Positions 6,398 through 7,537 of a stretch of 7,537 nucleotides of DNA are shown piece by piece (the stretch's first letter is position 1; each line of letters opens with the position of its first letter). The position numbers and the translations under genes were made by a program. Origin of the DNA: DATJGR01 sp032124855. GTDB lineage: Bacteria > Pseudomonadota > Gammaproteobacteria > Pseudomonadales > Azotimanducaceae. Location of the stretch: assembly GCA_032124855.1 (NCBI GenBank), contig JAQBCT010000100.1, positions 1 to 7,537 on the forward strand, in the 5' to 3' direction. Under the pieces are notes generated by a model, which was not told the DNA's origin, did not search any database, and saw nothing but the letters and a program-made list of their open reading frames with translations.

Positions 6398-6994
6398 ATG
6401 CAGGATCTCACCGCCCGCCAGTCGCAAGTGCTCGATCTCATCCGACGCCACATCCAGGACACCGGGTATCCACCGACGCGCGCCAATATTGCGGACGAGC
6501 TCGGCTTTCGCTCACCCAATGCGGCCGAGGAACACCTCAAGGCGCTCGCGCGCAAGGGCGCCATCGAGATGGTGCCCGGCACGTCGCGCGGCATCCGCCT
6601 GCCGGAAAAACACGGACTGCCTATCGTGGGCCGCGTCGCTGCAGGCAATCCGATCCTCGCCGCGGAGCATATCGAGGATGTGTGCGATCTGGCCGGCAGC
6701 TTTTTCCGCCCGCGCGCAGATTTTCTGCTGCGGGTGCAGGGTGACAGCATGATCAATGCCGGCATTCTCGACGGCGATTTGCTCGCCGTGCACAAAACCA
6801 GCGACGCACGCGACGGTTCCATCATCGTGGCGCGCATCGACGACGAGGTGACAGTCAAACGTCTGCGCCGCCCGCGGGGCCGGGGTCGCCTGCTGTTGCT
6901 GCCGGAAAATGATACGTATGAACCGATCGAAGTGGATCTGCAGCACCAAACCTTCTCAATCGAGGGGTTGAGCGTCGGCGTTATTCGCCGCTAG
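6398..6994 (+). CDS. lexA: SOS repressor LexA
   Basis: LexA represses the SOS regulon and self-cleaves when bound to RecA filaments. The 198-residue product (E. coli 202) has an N-terminal winged helix with LTARQSQVLDLI (4-15) and recognition helix SPNAAEEHLKALARKG (39-54), identical to E. coli at contact positions S39, N41, E44 and E45. The scissile bond is A82-G83 in VGRVAAGNP. The catalytic dyad is S117 (GDSM) and K154 (VTVKRL); the spacings 82-117-154 equal E. coli 84-119-156. The ATG at 6398 is chosen because an in-frame ATG at 6353 lies upstream of SOS box 1 and the likely transcription start, and would add 15 residues not found in LexA. Two SOS boxes upstream indicate autoregulation. 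The gene diverges from the LolA-like unit and converges on a small unknown gene. It appears complete and functional. Confidence 0.98.
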   Translation: MQDLTARQSQVLDLIRRHIQDTGYPPTRANIADELGFRSPNAAEEHLKALARKGAIEMVPGTSRGIRLPEKHGLPIVGRVAAGNPILAAEHIEDVCDLAGSFFRPRADFLLRVQGDSMINAGILDGDLLAVHKTSDARDGSIIVARIDDEVTVKRLRRPRGRGRLLLLPENDTYEPIEVDLQHQTFSIEGLSVGVIRR

Positions 6995-7002
6995 CGCGCC
7001 GG

Positions 7003-7272
7003 TCAGTGCAGCACGTCCGGTGGCGCGGACGCCGCATCGTTGGCCTCGATCAAATCGGTGATCTGTTGTGCCGCCGCTTCGATCATCACCTTGGCAAGCC
7101 GCATGGTGCCCTGCCCCAATAACGTGCGCACTTCCGGCGAAAACTGAATCGTGAGCAGGGGATTCGTAATCTCGTCTGCCTCGGGGTCGCGCAGCACAAT
7201 GTCGCCGTTGGAGAGCTGTACCACTTCGAGCAGTGCAAATGCCGCATTGGATTCGTCGATCGACTTGCTCAC
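7003..7272 (-). CDS. Hypothetical protein, 89 residues, downstream of topA
   Basis: I do not recognise the family. It is a small cytoplasmic protein without signal peptide, membrane segment or cysteine. Residues 11-45 look like a beta hairpin (FALLEVVQLSNGDIVLR, then PLLTIQFS), followed by a helix at about 46-78 (VRTLLG, RLAKVMIEAAAQQITDLIEA) and a short Ala/Pro tail. The GTG start is 4 nt after the topA stop, which suggests coupled translation and one transcript with topA. A longer in-frame version would begin inside topA and add an Arg-rich segment that is only the topA tail in another frame, so it was rejected. Its stop lies 8 bp from the lexA stop. The coding call rests on tight spacing, codon-like composition and a globular, non-repetitive sequence. 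Confidence 0.72.
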   Translation of the reverse strand: MSKSIDESNAAFALLEVVQLSNGDIVLRDPEADEITNPLLTIQFSPEVRTLLGQGTMRLAKVMIEAAAQQITDLIEANDAASAPPDVLH

Positions 7273-7276
7273 AGGA

Positions 7277-7537
7277 TCAGCCCGCCGATCGCTTCGACTT
7301 GGCGCGGGGCGCTGACGTTCGGGTCTTTTTCTTGGGTGCGCGTTTGCCCTTCGCCGACGCCGTTGCTGGGCGTTCTTCGACCCACTTGCCGTCGACGAAC
7401 ATCGCGCGCCAGCCGGTCGCAGTCCCATCGCGCTCGCTTGCAACAAACTGTTCGCGAGTTTTGCGGCTGAACTTCACGACCGCGGGATGCCCGTCGGGGT
7501 CTTTCACGGGCGCATCCAGCAGGTAATGATGTTTGGG
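7277..7537 (-). CDS. topA: DNA topoisomerase I, C-terminal end (5' part outside window)
   Basis: The last 86 residues of a protein run in from the right edge, with the frame open at base 7537. The segment PVKDPDGHPAVVKFSRKTRE, followed by QFVASERDGTATGWRAMFVDGKWVEE, matches the C-terminal domain I associate with gammaproteobacterial TopA (Pseudomonas type, not the E. coli zinc-ribbon end). A Lys/Arg/Ala-rich tail of about 25 residues (KGKRAPKKKTRTSAPRAKSK) follows; such basic tails bind DNA non-specifically. TopA relaxes negative supercoils; its catalytic Tyr and Toprim domain lie outside the window. The lexA-proximal position agrees with the Pseudomonas lexA-sulA-...-topA order. The GTG at 7507 is an internal codon, not a start. 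The main uncertainty is that only the least conserved part is visible. Confidence 0.83.
   Translation of the reverse strand, partial: PKHHYLLDAPVKDPDGHPAVVKFSRKTREQFVASERDGTATGWRAMFVDGKWVEERPATASAKGKRAPKKKTRTSAPRAKSKRSAG

Noticed and set aside
6976..6990. CGGCG-TTATT-CGCCG hairpin near the lexA stop as a terminator
   Set aside because: The stem is only 5 bp, lies inside the coding sequence and is not followed by a T run.
7273..7446. Longer version of the small unknown protein beginning inside topA
   Set aside because: The extra 58 residues are an Arg-rich frame-shifted reading of the topA basic tail; GTG at 7272 gives a compact protein directly after the topA stop.
1..7537. Mobile element, CRISPR array, tRNA/rRNA or defence system
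   Set aside because: No transposase or integrase motifs, no spaced direct repeats, no cloverleaf-like segment and no unexplained gene large enough; coding density is near complete with mostly housekeeping genes.

Overview
This is high-GC chromosomal DNA from a gammaproteobacterium. Two things point there. The LexA protein has the E. coli-type recognition helix and is preceded by two CTG-N10-CAG SOS boxes, which argues against Xanthomonas-type LexA systems. The gene order mfd - csiV - MTI phosphorylase ... lexA ... topA is, from memory, also the order around PA3002-PA3011 in Pseudomonas aeruginosa. The protein sequences are too diverged to name a genus; a non-pseudomonad lineage such as Chromatiales, Nevskiales or Woeseiaceae is plausible but is inference.

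Layout. Plus strand, 1-2483: the 3' half of mfd (5' end outside the window), translationally coupled through an ATGA overlap to csiV. Minus strand, 6223-2492: a compact four-gene unit transcribed leftward, converging on csiV with 8 bp between stop codons. It encodes a LolA-like periplasmic protein, a secreted beta-barrel protein with an N-terminal SPOR-like domain, hypoxanthine-guanine phosphoribosyltransferase (hpt) and S-methyl-5'-thioinosine phosphorylase. Plus strand, 6398-6994: lexA, divergent from that unit and under its own doubled SOS operator. Minus strand, 7537-7003: the 3' end of topA followed by an 89-residue unknown protein, converging on lexA, again with 8 bp between stops.

How the genes work together. 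mfd and lexA belong to DNA damage handling and topA to supercoiling. hpt and the MTI phosphorylase form a two-step salvage route: methylthioinosine is cleaved to hypoxanthine plus methylthioribose-1-phosphate, and hypoxanthine is converted to IMP. The two envelope genes upstream of them resemble the periplasmic and outer-membrane partners usually found beside RND/MMPL transporters, but no transporter is present here. In the Pseudomonas order as I recall it, nagZ and psrA sit where this genome has hpt, the barrel gene and the LolA-like gene.

Most of the window is ordinary core genome. The parts most worth a second look are the SPOR-like/beta-barrel fusion protein, its transporter-less LolA-like partner in an operon with purine salvage, and an inverted-repeat element in the divergent lexA intergenic region. 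I found no mobile elements, CRISPR arrays, tRNAs or rRNAs, and no gene-free stretch longer than about 175 bp.
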